From contig JAEEVR010000016.1 of the NCBI GenBank assembly GCA_016290995.1, positions 1 to 63,497 on the forward strand: a DNA stretch of 63,497 nt, written 5' to 3'. Every line of letters begins with the position of its first letter. The first letter of the stretch is position 1. Positions 17,264-25,425 of the stretch are shown here, one piece after another. The notes under the pieces were generated by a model that made no database searches, had not been told where the DNA came from, and was given only the letters and a program-made list of their open reading frames with translations. Source of the DNA: Treponema sp. Lineage in GTDB: Bacteria > Spirochaetota > Spirochaetia > Treponematales > Treponemataceae. The position numbers and the translations under genes are program-made.

Positions 17264-18822
17264 CACTGCTTCTTTAAAAATATACGGTAGTTAAGCCAAG
17301 GCATTACCGGATGCAGTTTTTCTAGATTGCAGAACCATTCGGTGCTTACGGTGTTGCTGCCAAGCGCGTCAAAGATGTTGGAAAAAGAAACGATTCCCCG
17401 CTTAAAGAATTCGGCGGCGCAATCGGAATAATTGTTTTTGTCAACCATTTTTGCCAACGAGCAATCCTGAACCAAAAGCAGCTCTCGCGCGCCAAGATTG
17501 AGCAAGCGGGTTTTTAAGCCGCCGTCGCCCGGAAAGCGCGAAACCAAGTCCACGATCCTTTCGCTTGCCTTTCTAAGATAGCGGATCATCCAAGAGTTTT
17601 TGTTTGAAATCAAATTTTCGCCGTAAGCGAATTCTGAAAAGGCGGCGGGATACGGAGTGATTTTTTGGGCGCCAAATTTTCCTTCCAAAACAGAGCTGGG
17701 ATTGGCAACGCTCAAGCCCTCTTGCAAGGCAAAGACAATCGACTCCTTTAGCCAGTCAAAGAATTCAAGCCAGCTTGAGCTTAAGTCAAGGACGTTAAAG
17801 ACAACTGTTGTAGAAACGTCTGCGTCGTCGCCCAAAATAATCGCGGCCTTTTTTAGCGCTTGCGCCTTTTTGTCAACAAATTCCTTTGCGTCGGCCTTGA
17901 TTTGCTCCGCCGCCAAATCAACGTTGTAGTCCTGGCCGTCGCGGTTGTGATAGCTCCAATAGGTCGCCGAGCGCGGCTTTCCCTCTTTTATGAACGGAGT
18001 CAATTCCTTTGACGACAATTCCCAGGCAACGTCTTTGGAAGCGTCGGCATAAAGGCTGCTAAATTCCCTGTCGCCCATAAAGTCTTCGGCCGCGACAATC
18101 GAAAGGCCGTTGGGACAGCGCGCCGGCATAAAGGTTCCGTTTTGCGGAGCGGTTTGCGAGAACAAAAAGCTCATCGACGGCAAAAAGATGTATGAAATTC
18201 CGTAAGACTTGATTACTTCTTCAATTCCTGGAGCGTAGCCCATCTCCGGCAAGAAAAAGCCGTCGCTTACCCTTCCAAAGTATTGCTTGATCGCAAAAAG
18301 GCCGCTTTCCACTTGGGCATTTAAAATCTCGGTCATGTCCGAAAAATGAGGCATGAACAAATACGTTCCGCACGTGGCCAAGATCTCGGCATAGCCTTCT
18401 TGCGCGAATGACGAGAACGCTCCAAGCAAGTCGCCGTTCCAAACTTCATTGTACATGCGCTTGTTTTCTTTTACGCGCTGCAAATTGGCGTTGGCCGCCT
18501 TTTTTAGCGCCGAATTTCTTTTTACGCGCTCGACTTCTTTATTGGCAAGGTCGATCAAATTGTCCAGCCACTTGTTGTATTTCTTTTTTATGTCGAGGTC
18601 GGAAAGGATTTCGCAAGTCGAAGCGGAAAAAACAAGCGCCAATTTTGCGTCCAGTTTTTGGCTTTTGAAATATGAAAGCAAATTTAAGGTAGGCAAAAAT
18701 AAATTTGAAAAATACTGGAATACTAATGTCGTCTCTTCATCGCAGCGGGAATTTTCATTGGCGCCAATCTTTATGTAAGGGCAATGAAGATTAAGTACAT
18801 ATATCAAATTTTTTGAAGCCAT
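17263..18822 (-). CDS. Glycoside hydrolase family 57 protein (alpha-glucan branching / amylase-like)
   Basis: 519 residues, close to the length of GH57 1,4-alpha-glucan branching enzymes and amylases. Motif 1 is degenerate (LNLHCPYIK instead of HQP). LPEMGYAPGIEEVIKSYGI matches the motif carrying the nucleophile Glu. NVLDLSSSWLEFFDWL stands where D.ELFGHWW normally supplies the acid/base Asp. These enzymes act on glycogen-like polysaccharide in the cytoplasm; no signal peptide is seen. The start ATG at 18822 has AAGG at 8 nt. It follows the DUF4912 gene by 20 nt in the same direction and is probably cotranscribed from 19521-19549. The Asp is present but the usual FGHWW is not, so the exact activity is uncertain. 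Confidence 0.75.
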   Translation of the reverse strand: MASKNLIYVLNLHCPYIKIGANENSRCDEETTLVFQYFSNLFLPTLNLLSYFKSQKLDAKLALVFSASTCEILSDLDIKKKYNKWLDNLIDLANKEVERVKRNSALKKAANANLQRVKENKRMYNEVWNGDLLGAFSSFAQEGYAEILATCGTYLFMPHFSDMTEILNAQVESGLFAIKQYFGRVSDGFFLPEMGYAPGIEEVIKSYGISYIFLPSMSFLFSQTAPQNGTFMPARCPNGLSIVAAEDFMGDREFSSLYADASKDVAWELSSKELTPFIKEGKPRSATYWSYHNRDGQDYNVDLAAEQIKADAKEFVDKKAQALKKAAIILGDDADVSTTVVFNVLDLSSSWLEFFDWLKESIVFALQEGLSVANPSSVLEGKFGAQKITPYPAAFSEFAYGENLISNKNSWMIRYLRKASERIVDLVSRFPGDGGLKTRLLNLGARELLLVQDCSLAKMVDKNNYSDCAAEFFKRGIVSFSNIFDALGSNTVSTEWFCNLEKLHPVMPWLNYRIFLKKQ

Positions 18823-18842
18823 TGTTTTTACCTTATATATTA

Positions 18843-19511
18843 TTAATTAAACGATTGACGGTATGTGTTGTAATGCCGCCTTAGCAGTTCCGCCACGCCT
18901 GAATGCTCTACGATTCTTGACACAGCCAACTTTTCGCCGGGCTTTGAAGCCATTACCGGCGAACCTTTTGGAATCACAATCTTTTCCGAAAAAGCCAACG
19001 TGTCGCTCTTTCCGGCGCAATCAGAAACCAAGTCAACGCGAACTATCTTTTTTCCTCCGGGAATGATTACATAATTTTCGCGGTCGGAATAATTTAGCTG
19101 GATGTCAAAAGCGTCCGCGGGCTTTTCGTCGTCAAAGTTTTCAAAAAAGTAAACGAACAAACGCAATTGGCTGCGTTCCGCTTTAATCTTTTTTATTGTC
19201 CATTCGCTTAAATCCCACCAAACAAAAAGCGAAATGGGATTGCGCAATATTACATTGATTTTTGTTTCGTTGTAACTTGCTGGCAAAGTGTTTACGTTGA
19301 TGGCTTGCTCTTCATCGTCAGAAAGCGCGATTGTCTCTTTTACTTTTTCGCCCTCTTCCAATTCGCTGGCCATGGCAAGCAAATCGCCAATTATAAATTG
19401 CCTGTTCAAATCATCGGGCGCGTCGATTCCATATTCATCAGCGATGTCCAACAATTCCGCCGATGTCAATGTCTCTAATTTTGCTCGCGTCAAACGATGG
19501 TCTTTTTTCAT
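18843..19511 (-). CDS. DUF4912 domain protein
   Basis: 222 residues. An N-terminal helical segment (about 10-50, LETLTSAELLDIADEYGI) resembles a Rho-N/SAP-like module. The DUF4912 part follows (about 80-215): KINVILRNPISLFVWWDLSE is the signature, with a Trp-Trp pair suggestive of carbohydrate contact. No signal peptide is present. The pairing with GH57 suggests a role in handling storage glucan, but the biochemical function is not known. The promoter at 19521-19549 places the -10 box 9 nt before the ATG with no Shine-Dalgarno, so translation is probably leaderless. It is divergent from thiI. Confidence 0.75.
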   Translation of the reverse strand: MKKDHRLTRAKLETLTSAELLDIADEYGIDAPDDLNRQFIIGDLLAMASELEEGEKVKETIALSDDEEQAINVNTLPASYNETKINVILRNPISLFVWWDLSEWTIKKIKAERSQLRLFVYFFENFDDEKPADAFDIQLNYSDRENYVIIPGGKKIVRVDLVSDCAGKSDTLAFSEKIVIPKGSPVMASKPGEKLAVSRIVEHSGVAELLRRHYNTYRQSFN

Positions 19512-19520
19512 AATGCTATA

Positions 19521-19549
19521 AATATCTATTAAATTTTGACCTTTGTCAA
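19521..19549 (-). promoter_or_regulatory. Promoter of DUF4912-GH57
   Basis: Minus strand TTGACA (19544-19549), 17-nt spacer, GATATT (19521-19526), then 9 nt to the ATG. This predicts a leaderless mRNA. Confidence 0.6.
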
Positions 19550-19583
19550 GACAGGCGCAAGGCTCGCAAAGGCGGCGGAACGC

Positions 19584-19612
19584 TTTTCATTCGCGCGTTT
19601 TTTTTATATAAT
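19584..19612 (+). promoter_or_regulatory. Promoter of thiI
   Basis: TTTTCA (19584-19589), 17-nt spacer, perfect TATAAT (19607-19612), then 6 nt to the thiI ATG at 19619. No Shine-Dalgarno is present, which again predicts a leaderless mRNA. Confidence 0.6.
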
Positions 19613-19618
19613 GGCAAA

Positions 19619-20794
19619 ATGGTTACATACTTGGCAAAGCTTGGCGAGCTTACGTTAAAAGGCTCCAACATCAAGCAGTTTGAAAAGCAGCTTTTGCAAA
19701 ACGCCCGCTCCTACTTTGGCGGGGACGACGAAATAAAAATCAGCTTGCGCGCCGGCAGAATGTATTTTGCAGCCGACGAATCGCGTTCCTCAAAAATAGA
19801 ATATTGCCTTGAGCATTTGGTTGGAATCACCGGCTGGGCAAAAACGCAAGTCGTCGAAAAAAACATCGACGCGATTAAAGACGTAGTGTACAACCTATGC
19901 GTACAGGCCGCCCAAAACGGCGCAAAGACCTTTAAATGCGAGGCGCGCCGCGCGGACAAGGGCTTTCCGCTTGACTCGTATCAAATCAACAGAGAAGCCG
20001 CCGCCCGCGTCTTTGACCAAAAAGTTTTGCTTGTAGACGTTCACAAGCCGGACGTAAAGGTTTTTATAGAAGTTCGCGACCAAGTTTACGTTTACACCGA
20101 CGACAAAAAGGGAATCAGAGGCCTTCCCGTAGGCGTTAGCGGCCACGGCCTATTGCTGCTTAGCGGCGGCATAGACAGTCCAGTCGCCGGCTGGCGCATG
20201 ATGCGGCGCGGAATGAAAATCGACGCGGTTTACTACCATTCCTACCCCTACACCAGCGACGAAGCGCAAAAAAAAGTGGAAGACTTGGCCGAAAGAATTT
20301 CGGCCTACGGAATCAGCGTCCACTTGCATATCGTAAGCTTTACCGAAGCGCAAATGCAAATCAAAAAATCTTCGCCGGAATCTTGGTCAACCTTGCTTTT
20401 AAGAATGTGCATGATGCGCGTGGCGAATAAAATCGCGGACCGCATCGGAGCGCAATGCATCGTCACAGGCGAATCGCTTGGACAAGTCGCAAGCCAAACG
20501 GTAGAAAACATGGCGGTTACCGAAAGCATGGCCGCCTACCCCCTAATCCGCCCGCTAGTTGGAATGGACAAGGAAGAAATAATCGCCGACGCGGTTACAA
20601 TCGGAACCTACGACACTTCGATTTTGCCATACGAAGACTGCTGCGTTTTGTTCAGCCCCAAGCACCCTGTCTTAAAGGCCGACAAAGAAGAAGCGAAAAA
20701 GATTTACGACGCGATGCAAATCGAGCCGCTTTTGGAAAAAGCCTTTGAGGAAAGAGCGATAAAACGATTCTGGAACGGCGCGCTACAATCTTGA
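19619..20794 (+). CDS. thiI: tRNA 4-thiouridine synthase / thiamine thiazole sulfurtransferase ThiI
   Basis: 391 residues, the short form without a C-terminal rhodanese domain. The N-terminal ferredoxin-like region starts AKLGELTLKGSNIKQFE. The THUMP domain follows (about 60-165), then the adenylating domain with PP-loop LLSGGIDSPVAGWRMMRRG (about residues 180-200). GESLGQVASQTVENM and the DCCVLFSPKHP stretch are family hallmarks. ThiI adenylates U8 of tRNA and transfers sulfur to make 4-thiouridine; it can also feed the thiazole pathway. Without the rhodanese domain the sulfur relay must use another carrier. The ATG at 19619 is in frame; the ATG at 19611 is out of frame and overlaps the -10 box. 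Confidence 0.93.
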   Translation: MVTYLAKLGELTLKGSNIKQFEKQLLQNARSYFGGDDEIKISLRAGRMYFAADESRSSKIEYCLEHLVGITGWAKTQVVEKNIDAIKDVVYNLCVQAAQNGAKTFKCEARRADKGFPLDSYQINREAAARVFDQKVLLVDVHKPDVKVFIEVRDQVYVYTDDKKGIRGLPVGVSGHGLLLLSGGIDSPVAGWRMMRRGMKIDAVYYHSYPYTSDEAQKKVEDLAERISAYGISVHLHIVSFTEAQMQIKKSSPESWSTLLLRMCMMRVANKIADRIGAQCIVTGESLGQVASQTVENMAVTESMAAYPLIRPLVGMDKEEIIADAVTIGTYDTSILPYEDCCVLFSPKHPVLKADKEEAKKIYDAMQIEPLLEKAFEERAIKRFWNGALQS

Positions 20795-20805
20795 TTGAGC
20801 GCGCC
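20777..20805. terminator. Hairpin between convergent thiI and glycosyltransferase genes
   Basis: GGCGCGCT (20777-20784) is the perfect reverse complement of AGCGCGCC (20798-20805). It includes the end of thiI. There is no T-run, so it is a hairpin in a terminator position rather than a classical terminator. Confidence 0.4.
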
Positions 20806-20813
20806 GCGCAGGA

Positions 20814-21953
20814 CTAGTGGACCGGCTTGTCCAGCAAAAGCTTTGCGATTTTGCTGGAGTCGGTGTCAATCTTGAGCGCGTCAAAATTCTTGGCCATGCG
20901 GCTGCCAAAATCTTGGTCTTCAAAAATCTCTTCGATTTTGTCATAGATTTTTGACGGCTTTTGTATGAACCAGCCAACCTTATTTTGAACGGCAAAGCGC
21001 ATGTTGCCCAATTCTTGGTTGTGAATGTAGCGCGAAATGATTATGGGCTTTCTGCAAGAAAGCGCTTCAAGCAAAGTCGCGGGACCAGCCTTCATTACAA
21101 CGCAGTCGGAAAGCTTTATCAACTCGTCAAGGTAGTTTACAAAGCCGTAAACGTGAAGGTCCAATTTTGGGTACAGGCGCTTAAGGCTTTCCAAGTAAGT
21201 GTATTTTCCCATATCCTTTCCGCAAACAACGGCAATCGCGAACTTTGCTTTTCGCAAAATGCACTTGTTTACGATGTCAACCGCTCCAGGAAGTCCGTCG
21301 CCTCCGCCAACCAAAAGAACAGTCTTTTTGTTTGGATCAAAGCCATGCTTTTTTCGCAAGGTCAAAATGTCTTTTGAGTCAAAGGGCTCTTGGAATTTTG
21401 GGTTCATCACAAAAGGAACGACAGTGATTTTTTCCGCCGGAACCTTTTGCGCGATTCCAGTTTGCTTGGCCTCTTCCGAGTAGACAAGGTAGTCCAAGCT
21501 TCTGTCCCAGAACCAAGCGTTGGGCAGCGTAAAGGGATCTGTGACCATTACAGTGATGTTCACTTTTTTGTGCAAGCGGATGACGGCCGACTTTGAGTAT
21601 GACGAAAGAGCGAAGTGGAACGAAACGATGTCAGTGGGCTGCTCGCGCTTAAAGACTTTCTTTAAGTAGTGAACGGTGTGAAAGCGCATCAGCTTGCTTA
21701 CCATAGTGGCGAAAATTCTGTGCTGGCTAATGTCGTAAATCAACGGAAAGAGGCCGTGAAAAAAATTGGTGGCCCAAAAGTAAAGCAGCTCAAAGCCAAC
21801 CTTTCCCAAAATGTTGGCCTTGTCAAAGCCGTTTACCATAACGACTTCGGCGTCAGGGTTTTGCTTGAGAATCTGTTCTTTTAAAACGCGCGCGGTTGAA
21901 ATGTGGCCCGCGCCGGTGGTCAAGTACAAGAATAAAAATTTGCGTTTAGCCAT
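20814..21953 (-). CDS. MGDG-synthase-like diacylglycerol glycosyltransferase
   Basis: 379 residues, GT28 type. The N-terminus LTTGAGHISTARVLKEQI and the FDKANILGKVGFELLYFWA stretch match the MGDG_synth N-terminal domain. LLVGGGDGLPGAVDIV (about residues 213-229) and VMKAGPATLLEALSCRKPI (about 288-306) form the nucleotide-sugar site, as in MurG/UgtP. These enzymes add galactose or glucose from UDP-sugars to diacylglycerol on the cytoplasmic face of the inner membrane. Treponemes are rich in monoglycosyl diacylglycerol, so a membrane glycolipid product is likely. AGGAGAA lies 5 nt before the ATG. The gene follows three outer-membrane protein genes by 18 nt and may share their transcript. Confidence 0.8.
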   Translation of the reverse strand: MAKRKFLFLYLTTGAGHISTARVLKEQILKQNPDAEVVMVNGFDKANILGKVGFELLYFWATNFFHGLFPLIYDISQHRIFATMVSKLMRFHTVHYLKKVFKREQPTDIVSFHFALSSYSKSAVIRLHKKVNITVMVTDPFTLPNAWFWDRSLDYLVYSEEAKQTGIAQKVPAEKITVVPFVMNPKFQEPFDSKDILTLRKKHGFDPNKKTVLLVGGGDGLPGAVDIVNKCILRKAKFAIAVVCGKDMGKYTYLESLKRLYPKLDLHVYGFVNYLDELIKLSDCVVMKAGPATLLEALSCRKPIIISRYIHNQELGNMRFAVQNKVGWFIQKPSKIYDKIEEIFEDQDFGSRMAKNFDALKIDTDSSKIAKLLLDKPVH

Positions 21954-21971
21954 AAGATTCTCCTATAAAAA

Positions 21972-23705
21972 CTAGTAGCTGTACTTTGCCGAAATCGAAA
22001 TGTAATTGTTGATCTCGTTATGCAATTTGTCAAGCCAGGATTTTTTTGCCGAGTCAATCGCGGCGTCGCGGTCCGCTTCTGTAGTCGCGGCTTTGATCGC
22101 TTCGGCTCCGCTTCCGTAATAAATCGGAGAGTCGGCTCCCTTGTTGTAAATGAATTCAAAGGTGTAGCCAAAGTTCAAAGTCAGCGTGCCGTAGCGCTTT
22201 CTAAAGGCTTCCCAAGACGCCTTTAGGCCAAGCTGGAAGACGTACATCTTGTGTTCTTGGCTTAAGAAAGTCATGCGCTCCTGGACGCTTTTTGGATAGG
22301 GGTCCGTTCCCGCTCCGCCAGTGTTGTCGTGCGCCGAAAATTTATCGCAGTGAGTCTTAACCTCGCCGTTGTTCCAGCTTTCAGTCTCATTGGCAAAGCG
22401 GATAAAGTCTGTGGAAACGTTAAGGTTAAGGCGCTTGATCGGCTCGAACAAAACTTCAAAATGCAAGCGGTCCGAGTTGGGCCACAAGTTGGAGCCGATG
22501 GAAACGCCGTGGTTTGTGTAGTTGGAATAGTTGAACCTTTCGGCGTCAATCGGGCCTTGGTCCCTGTCGGGGGAACTTAGCCAATGCGAGTACATGTAAG
22601 GCAAAACCAAAGTATAGTCAAACGAAAGCTTTTTGCAAAAGTCAACGGTCGGCGTGTACATTACGCCAGTCTGCAAGGCGGCCTTAAACTTTGAGTCAAA
22701 GTTTCCCTTGGCCCAATCGTCGATGCTTATGTCGTCAACCGCAAAGGCAAGCGCGGCTTCAAAGCGGTCAAAGGGACGGAACTCAAACTGCAAGCCGTAA
22801 ATGTCGTTGTCGCCCGCGTCAAACATTCCTTGCAAAAGAATGTAAGGCGCCGGAATCAAGTAGCTGGGATCAAAGCGCTCGCCGACGATTCCCGCCTCAA
22901 AGTAAGTGATTGAAAGCTGCTTGATCGGAGTAAAGCGGATGGAATGGAAGGCCAAGAATTTATTGGCGGTGTTCTCGCCCTTTGCGTTTGACGCGGCGAT
23001 GGCGGAAATCGTTTGGCTGTACTGCCACTTTTCGGCCGCGTAGTTGACCAAAAGATTGTTCATGTGGCAAGAAAGCGGATTTAAGATAATGTTGTCATGG
23101 CCAAAAATGTTTGAAAAGCCGATTCTGTTGGCTCCGACGATTCCGCTTATCGTGGCGTTTCCTACGTTGAGGCCGGCTTCCATGTCCCAGTTTCCGTCAA
23201 GAGGACCAAAAGTGGCCGCGTCGCCCCAAGTGTTCAAGGGCTCGTTTTGGAAAGTCCTTAAGATTTCGCTAGACTCTGTTGACTTGTTGTGCAAGTTCAA
23301 TCCAAGATTGTAGCCCAAGGCAATCCAATCCTTGAACAAAACGTCGCCAAAAAACGTAGGCTCGGCAAAAACGAATTTTGTCAACTTGTCCGAGCCCTTG
23401 TCCGAAGCCTTTAAACTTGCTCCGACTTCAAAGCCGACGTGCCAGGCTTTTCCAAAATATTTTTCGTAATAGTATTTGGCAGTCTCGGCGTCCGCTTCCG
23501 TTCCCTTTTCTATAGCCGCGTCAAGAATTTCTTTTATGACGCTGGCCGGATACGGACTGATTTGCGGCAAAAAACCGACATAGCCTTTGATTTGCCACTG
23601 TCGGGCGCTTTCGTAAAAATCAAGATTGGGATCAATCGTAACCTGAGAAAAAGCCGCCGCTCCGATAAAAAGCGACGCCACAAGCGCGAACAATTTTTTA
23701 TTCAT
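21972..23705 (-). CDS. Predicted outer-membrane beta-barrel, Wzi-like, copy 3
   Basis: 577 residues with a signal peptide (MNKKLFALVASLFIGAAAFS). The rest has alternating polar/aromatic strands typical of an outer-membrane barrel and ends in an aromatic residue (SISAKYSY). It is the most diverged of three tandem genes of nearly equal length (577, 575, 577 residues). It shares their N-terminal helical region before the barrel and overlaps the preceding gene by 8 nt, with GGAGAAG as Shine-Dalgarno. Capsule-assembly Wzi (an 18-strand outer-membrane lectin) is the family I think fits best, from gene length and the N-terminal pattern in the two sister genes. A porin or other treponemal barrel is the alternative. 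Confidence 0.6.
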   Translation of the reverse strand: MNKKLFALVASLFIGAAAFSQVTIDPNLDFYESARQWQIKGYVGFLPQISPYPASVIKEILDAAIEKGTEADAETAKYYYEKYFGKAWHVGFEVGASLKASDKGSDKLTKFVFAEPTFFGDVLFKDWIALGYNLGLNLHNKSTESSEILRTFQNEPLNTWGDAATFGPLDGNWDMEAGLNVGNATISGIVGANRIGFSNIFGHDNIILNPLSCHMNNLLVNYAAEKWQYSQTISAIAASNAKGENTANKFLAFHSIRFTPIKQLSITYFEAGIVGERFDPSYLIPAPYILLQGMFDAGDNDIYGLQFEFRPFDRFEAALAFAVDDISIDDWAKGNFDSKFKAALQTGVMYTPTVDFCKKLSFDYTLVLPYMYSHWLSSPDRDQGPIDAERFNYSNYTNHGVSIGSNLWPNSDRLHFEVLFEPIKRLNLNVSTDFIRFANETESWNNGEVKTHCDKFSAHDNTGGAGTDPYPKSVQERMTFLSQEHKMYVFQLGLKASWEAFRKRYGTLTLNFGYTFEFIYNKGADSPIYYGSGAEAIKAATTEADRDAAIDSAKKSWLDKLHNEINNYISISAKYSY

Positions 23706-25425
23706 AATGAGACTTCTCCTTAATCTTAGTAAATTTTATTCTGGCGCCCAAAACAAGCTCAAAGGAAACTTCTGTCTTTCCGACTTCATGGCCGGAATTT
23801 AAAATCACGGCAAGCGAAGGCTGGGCCATAAAGTCAAGCCATGCGTTAAGGCTGTAGCGTCCGTAAAGGGTGACAACGTTGACAAACTCCGGCGTTCCTG
23901 TTGGAGCGGCGCGGTTGCGGCCGTTCTTGTATTCATTTTGCTGGATTTTTGTCGTTCCGTCAGCGTAAGTGACATAAGGGTAAACCCAATTGTCCATGTT
24001 GGCGTTGCTTACGTTTAAGACTCGCGGGCCCCAGCCGACTTTAGAAAAAATATCCGGATCGGACAGTTCGCCGCGCGCCAAGAAAAGGTACTTAAAGCCG
24101 GCGGCCCATTTTTTTGGAACCTCGTAGGAGGCGTGAAAGCTTGCGGCCACCGTGTCAGGGCCGTAACGCGTTCCTATCCAATCGTAAAAGTCCTTTGAGC
24201 CGGAATTGCTTTCGGAAGACGTTCGGACAAAAGACCAATTGGGGCTTGAGTTTATGTACAAGTACGGCTGAGCGTAATAACCTTCCAAATTAAAGTGAAG
24301 GTGGCCCTTTTGCAAGGGAATGTACGACTCAAGGCCCAGCTGTACGCCCATCGCGTTGGGAACGTAATTGTTCTTGTCCGCGTTGTCGTCGTCCAATTCA
24401 ACAGGAAGCTGGAATTGGGTCATAGACCACAAGGCAAAAACGCGCAAATATTTTACCGGCGCGACGTTGGCCTTGATTCCAAAGAAGCTTCCGACATCTC
24501 TGCCCTCCGCCTCATAGTCAAGCCAAGAAGCGTAGTTGTGCAAGAACATCATCGGGTTAAAAAAGCGCAAGTCCATCTCGCCGTAAGGAAGCGCGGCTTC
24601 CATAAAGGAAATCTGGAACTTTTTTCCGATTCTTGCGTCAACCTTGTGCGCGTAAAGGTAGCGGCGGTTGTTGTACTGAGTGATTGATCCGGTGTATTGA
24701 ACGATCGGCGAGTAAACCGTAAAAGCCGCGCTTGTGGCGTCGGTCAAATACTCGGACTGGATGATGGAACCAGTCTCCGCGCGGCCAAAGGACTGGCTCA
24801 TGTTTGTCACGCGAATGTTAAAGCCTACAGTGTCGGTAAAAGCGTAGCCGATTGAGCCGTATGCGTCGTGCGGAAAGTTTACGTCAAAATTTTTGGGATT
24901 GTACGGAACGTTAAAATAAGTGTCGTTGTCATTGGCCGCGCTCTTGTTGATTCCTGCAAAGATGTCCGCGTAAAAAGAAGCGTAGTCGCCGACGCCAATC
25001 GTCACCGGCGCTTCAAGAAAATGCTGTTTTTCAAAACGGTCGTAAAACCAACGGACGTTTTTGTTTGTCTTTACATAGCCTTCCAAGTTGAGCGCCGGCT
25101 CGGCCCTAACCTGCACTATCGAAGCGTTGACAGAGCAAGAGCTGTCTTTCATATAGTCGATGATGTTGTCGTAGTGAACTTTTCCGGCCTCGCTCAACGA
25201 ATCGTAGTCGATCTCGCCAAGCATCGCCTTGACTTGATTCAAGCTTATCGGAGATTGGTCGGAGAACTGGACAAGGCCGCTCTCCTGTTCCAAAATCTGG
25301 AGCGAATCGTAAATCCAATGGCGGCTCTTTAAAAGAGTTTGCCCGCCCCTTCCCGGCTTTTGGGCAAAAGCGTTAATGGCAAAAGAAAAAAGAATGGTTG
25401 CAAAGAAAATCGAGCGCGCTTTCAT
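23698..25425 (-). CDS. Predicted outer-membrane beta-barrel, Wzi-like, copy 2
   Basis: 575 residues. The signal peptide ends near INAFAQ. The N-terminal region has SRHWIYDSLQILEQESGL then SPISLNQVKAMLGEI. The sister gene upstream has the same pattern (SGHWVYDALSQIEIDFG, TPLTIMELRGILEEI). This short helical start followed by a long strand-rich domain is characteristic of Wzi-like capsule-assembly proteins. Recognisable shared strands with copy 1 include YPAQPYLYINSSPNWSFV-like and GYYASPYLWIKQSPNWSLV-like segments and a DWIGTRYGPDTVA / EWIGSPVGPDSIA element. It overlaps both neighbours (4 nt with copy 1, 8 nt with copy 3), so the set is translationally coupled. Function in polysaccharide display or transport is an inference. 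Confidence 0.62.
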   Translation of the reverse strand: MKARSIFFATILFSFAINAFAQKPGRGGQTLLKSRHWIYDSLQILEQESGLVQFSDQSPISLNQVKAMLGEIDYDSLSEAGKVHYDNIIDYMKDSSCSVNASIVQVRAEPALNLEGYVKTNKNVRWFYDRFEKQHFLEAPVTIGVGDYASFYADIFAGINKSAANDNDTYFNVPYNPKNFDVNFPHDAYGSIGYAFTDTVGFNIRVTNMSQSFGRAETGSIIQSEYLTDATSAAFTVYSPIVQYTGSITQYNNRRYLYAHKVDARIGKKFQISFMEAALPYGEMDLRFFNPMMFLHNYASWLDYEAEGRDVGSFFGIKANVAPVKYLRVFALWSMTQFQLPVELDDDNADKNNYVPNAMGVQLGLESYIPLQKGHLHFNLEGYYAQPYLYINSSPNWSFVRTSSESNSGSKDFYDWIGTRYGPDTVAASFHASYEVPKKWAAGFKYLFLARGELSDPDIFSKVGWGPRVLNVSNANMDNWVYPYVTYADGTTKIQQNEYKNGRNRAAPTGTPEFVNVVTLYGRYSLNAWLDFMAQPSLAVILNSGHEVGKTEVSFELVLGARIKFTKIKEKSHYE

